DNA of 6,730 nt from Pseudomonadota bacterium (GTDB lineage: Bacteria; Pseudomonadota; Gammaproteobacteria; Acidiferrobacterales; Acidiferrobacteraceae). Under the pieces are notes generated by a model. That model was given only the letters and a program-made list of their open reading frames with translations, did no database searches and was not told the DNA's origin. Location of the stretch: NCBI GenBank assembly GCA_021795255.1, contig JAJYPQ010000222.1:1-6730 (forward strand), written 5' to 3'. Position 1 is the first letter of the stretch, and each line of letters starts with the position of its first letter. Positions 5,622 through 6,730 of this stretch are shown in pieces. The translations under genes were made by a program, and so were the position numbers.

Positions 5622-5637
5622 GTTGTCTGCAGACAAC
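5622..5637. promoter_or_regulatory. 16-bp perfect palindrome upstream of the ilv promoter
   Basis: GTTGTCTGCAGACAAC is fully self-complementary. It ends 4 nt before the proposed -35 element, a natural position for an activator site or upstream operator. No known regulator consensus is recognised with confidence. Confidence 0.45.
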
Positions 5638-5641
5638 CCGC

Positions 5642-5670
5642 TTGTTTTGGCGTGAGAACCAAGGCACAAT
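5642..5670 (+). promoter_or_regulatory. Sigma-70-like promoter for the ilv leader transcript
   Basis: TTGTTT (5642-5647) and CACAAT (5665-5670) are 17 bp apart, each matching four of six consensus bases. Transcription would start near 5677, about 16 nt before the leader-peptide ATG. No other promoter is obvious between here and ilvB. Confidence 0.5.
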
Positions 5671-5692
5671 AAAACCGACAAAAGGAAAAAAC

Positions 5693-5800
5693 ATGACCGC
5701 TCGGATCCTTGTGCATAAAGACGGTAACGCTAGCCCTAAGGCTTACAGCGTGCTGGTCGTACGCGTACGGAGCGCCGGCGGCCTGAGCGACCTTTTGTAA
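5693..5800 (+). CDS. Attenuator leader peptide of the ilvB operon
   Basis: This 35-codon ORF has a good ribosome site (AAAGGA, 5681-5686) and lies between the promoter and a terminator hairpin, 87 nt before ilvB. Its peptide holds a block Val-Leu-Val-Val-Arg-Val at residues 20-25 (codons 5750-5767), with five Val and five Leu in total. This parallels the enterobacterial IvbL leader, which has VVVVRVVVVV, although the two peptides are otherwise unlike, so no symbol is given. Ribosome stalling on these codons when Val- or Leu-tRNA is scarce would let the end of the ORF (GCCGGCGG, 5774-5781) act as the antiterminator strand. The peptide itself probably has no other function. The role is inferred from layout and RNA pairing. 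Confidence 0.8.
   Translation: MTARILVHKDGNASPKAYSVLVVRVRSAGGLSDLL
5755..5792 (+). promoter_or_regulatory. Possible protector stem and antiterminator strand of the ilv attenuator
   Basis: GCCGGCGG (5774-5781), inside the last leader codons, is exactly complementary to CCGCCGGC (5814-5821), the 5' arm of the terminator. This gives an 8-bp antiterminator. GGTCG (5755-5759), lying in the control codons, can pair with CGACC (5788-5792) and enclose that strand. A ribosome stalled on the Val/Leu block would open this stem. The 12-bp palindrome CGTACGCGTACG (5758-5769) offers a competing fold. Energies were not computed. Confidence 0.55.
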
Positions 5801-5811
5801 ACGTCTTCTCA

Positions 5812-5845
5812 ATCCGCCGGCAGTCTGCCGGCGGATCCCCTTATT
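5812..5845 (+). terminator. Intrinsic terminator (attenuator) before ilvB
   Basis: ATCCGCCGGCA (5812-5822) and TGCCGGCGGAT (5826-5836) form a perfect 11-bp GC-rich stem with a GTC loop. It is followed by CCCCTTATTT, a modest T-run. It sits 11 nt after the leader stop codon and upstream of ilvB, as a transcription attenuator should. Confidence 0.8.
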
Positions 5846-5861
5846 TAGTGATCAGTCGGTG

Positions 5862-5882
5862 GACTCCGGCCATTTCGGAGTC
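5862..5882 (+). promoter_or_regulatory. Hairpin covering the ilvB ribosome binding site
   Basis: GACTCCG (5862-5868) pairs exactly with CGGAGTC (5876-5882) around a 7-nt loop. The right arm contains GGAG (5877-5880), the only Shine-Dalgarno-like sequence for ilvB, 7 nt before its ATG. If it folds, this would lower ilvB translation and add a second control layer after attenuation. Confidence 0.45.
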
Positions 5883-5887
5883 AGACA

Positions 5888-6730
5888 ATGACCATGACTG
5901 GTGCCGAACTTCTCGTGGATATTCTTGAACGTCAAGGCGTGCGCCTTGTGGCCGGGATTCCGGGGGGAGCGATATTACCGATCTACGACGCGCTTGCGCG
6001 CTCACGATGTATTCGCCACGTTCTTGTGCGCCATGAGCAAGCCGCAGGCTTTGTGGCCCAGGGTTTTGCGCGGGTCACCGGCGAAGCGGGGGTGTGTTTG
6101 GCGTCCTCCGGGCCTGGGGTTACCAATCTCTTAACGGCGGTCGCGGATGCTATGCGTGACTCTATCCCGCTTGTCGTTATGACCGGCCAAGTGCCGCGCG
6201 CCTTGATGGGTACGGATGCCTTTCAGGAGGTGGATACGCACGGCCTTTCCCGCCTCGTCACGAAATATAGTGTCGCGGTGCGCACAGCAGACGAGCTGGT
6301 GGCGGCCGTTCCCCACGCCTTTCGGATGGCGACTTCTGGACGCCCTGGGCCGGTGTGGATCGATATCCCCAAAGACGTACAGACCGAAGTCGTCTCTATG
6401 TCTCGAGAGTATGTGAGCGTTGAAGGCCAGGAGACCGATCCTGCGTTTCCCGAGACCCTTGTCTTAAAAGCCGGGGACTGGATTGATAAGGCGCAGCGAC
6501 CAGTTCTTTATCTCGGTGGGGGTCTAATCCATGCCGAAGCCACCGCCGCGGCGCGTGAATTGGCAGAAAGACAGGATATCCCGGCTGTCATGACACTTAT
6601 GGCCTTAGGGACTTTGGCTTGCGACCATGCCTTGTCGCTCGGGATGTTGGGTATGCACGGAGCGTATGCGACCCATAAGGCGCTTCAAGAAGCGGATCTC
6701 TTGATTGCGCTGGGCGCGCGTTTCGATGAC
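5888..6730 (+). CDS. ilvB: Acetolactate synthase, large catalytic subunit (IlvB type), 3'-truncated by the window edge
   Basis: This is the ThDP- and FAD-dependent enzyme that condenses two pyruvates to 2-acetolactate (Val/Leu route), or pyruvate and 2-oxobutyrate to 2-aceto-2-hydroxybutyrate (Ile route). The first 281 of about 560 residues are present and open to the edge. Motifs run TGAELLVDILERQGV, GIPGGAILPIYDAL, RHEQAAGF (catalytic Glu50), SSGPGVTNL, GTDAFQEVDTHGLS, GRPGPVWIDIPKDVQT, RPVLYLGGG, MTLMALGTL, SLGMLGMHG and ADLLIALGARFDD. KDVQT, RPVLYLGGG and MTLMALG match E. coli IlvB (AHAS I) more closely than my recall of other isozymes. ATG 5888 is chosen for GGAG 7 nt upstream; ATG 5894 is the alternative. 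A small regulatory subunit gene, ilvN, is expected downstream. Control is by the attenuator described above. Confidence 0.95.
   Translation, partial: MTMTGAELLVDILERQGVRLVAGIPGGAILPIYDALARSRCIRHVLVRHEQAAGFVAQGFARVTGEAGVCLASSGPGVTNLLTAVADAMRDSIPLVVMTGQVPRALMGTDAFQEVDTHGLSRLVTKYSVAVRTADELVAAVPHAFRMATSGRPGPVWIDIPKDVQTEVVSMSREYVSVEGQETDPAFPETLVLKAGDWIDKAQRPVLYLGGGLIHAEATAAARELAERQDIPAVMTLMALGTLACDHALSLGMLGMHGAYATHKALQEADLLIALGARFDD

Overview
The window looks like a GC-rich proteobacterial chromosome, most likely gammaproteobacterial or acidithiobacillia-like. It uses the GatCAB indirect tRNA-charging route. It also has an IlvB-type acetolactate synthase preceded by an enterobacterial-style attenuator leader, and TA modules of kinds common in this group. 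The genus cannot be fixed from the sequence alone.

Left part (1-2463): two intact, co-directional housekeeping genes. These are the 3' six-sevenths of gatB (its start lies outside the window) and a patatin-like phospholipase. The phospholipase probably starts at GTG 1306, perhaps on a leaderless transcript.

Middle part (about 2464-5620): a decayed accessory island. Proceeding rightward it holds a C-terminal tyrosine-recombinase remnant on the minus strand (2618-2833) and a cluster of short direct repeats (2913-2966). Next come a DUF4143-type ATPase pseudogene with a stop, a large internal deletion and two frameshifts (3010-3613), and a tRNA D-arm-like scrap on the minus strand (about 3661-3701). 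An apparently intact mazEF-type toxin-antitoxin operon (+) follows, behind two identical 12-bp palindromes. Converging on it is a higBA-type module (-), whose antitoxin looks intact and whose toxin is frameshifted. The stretches between these hold no gene I recognise.

Right part (about 5621-6730): the regulated start of the ilvBN operon. It contains a 16-bp palindrome, a sigma-70-like promoter and a 35-codon leader peptide with a Val-Leu-Val-Val-Arg-Val block. A GC-rich hairpin follows whose 5' arm can pair either with its own 3' arm or with the end of the leader ORF. A second hairpin covers the ilvB ribosome binding site. The window then gives the first 281 codons of ilvB. Together this is a coherent ribosome-mediated transcription attenuator for branched-chain amino acid synthesis.

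The genes do not form one pathway. Core tRNA-charging, lipid and amino-acid loci flank an island whose mobility genes are dead and whose addiction modules are the best-preserved part.
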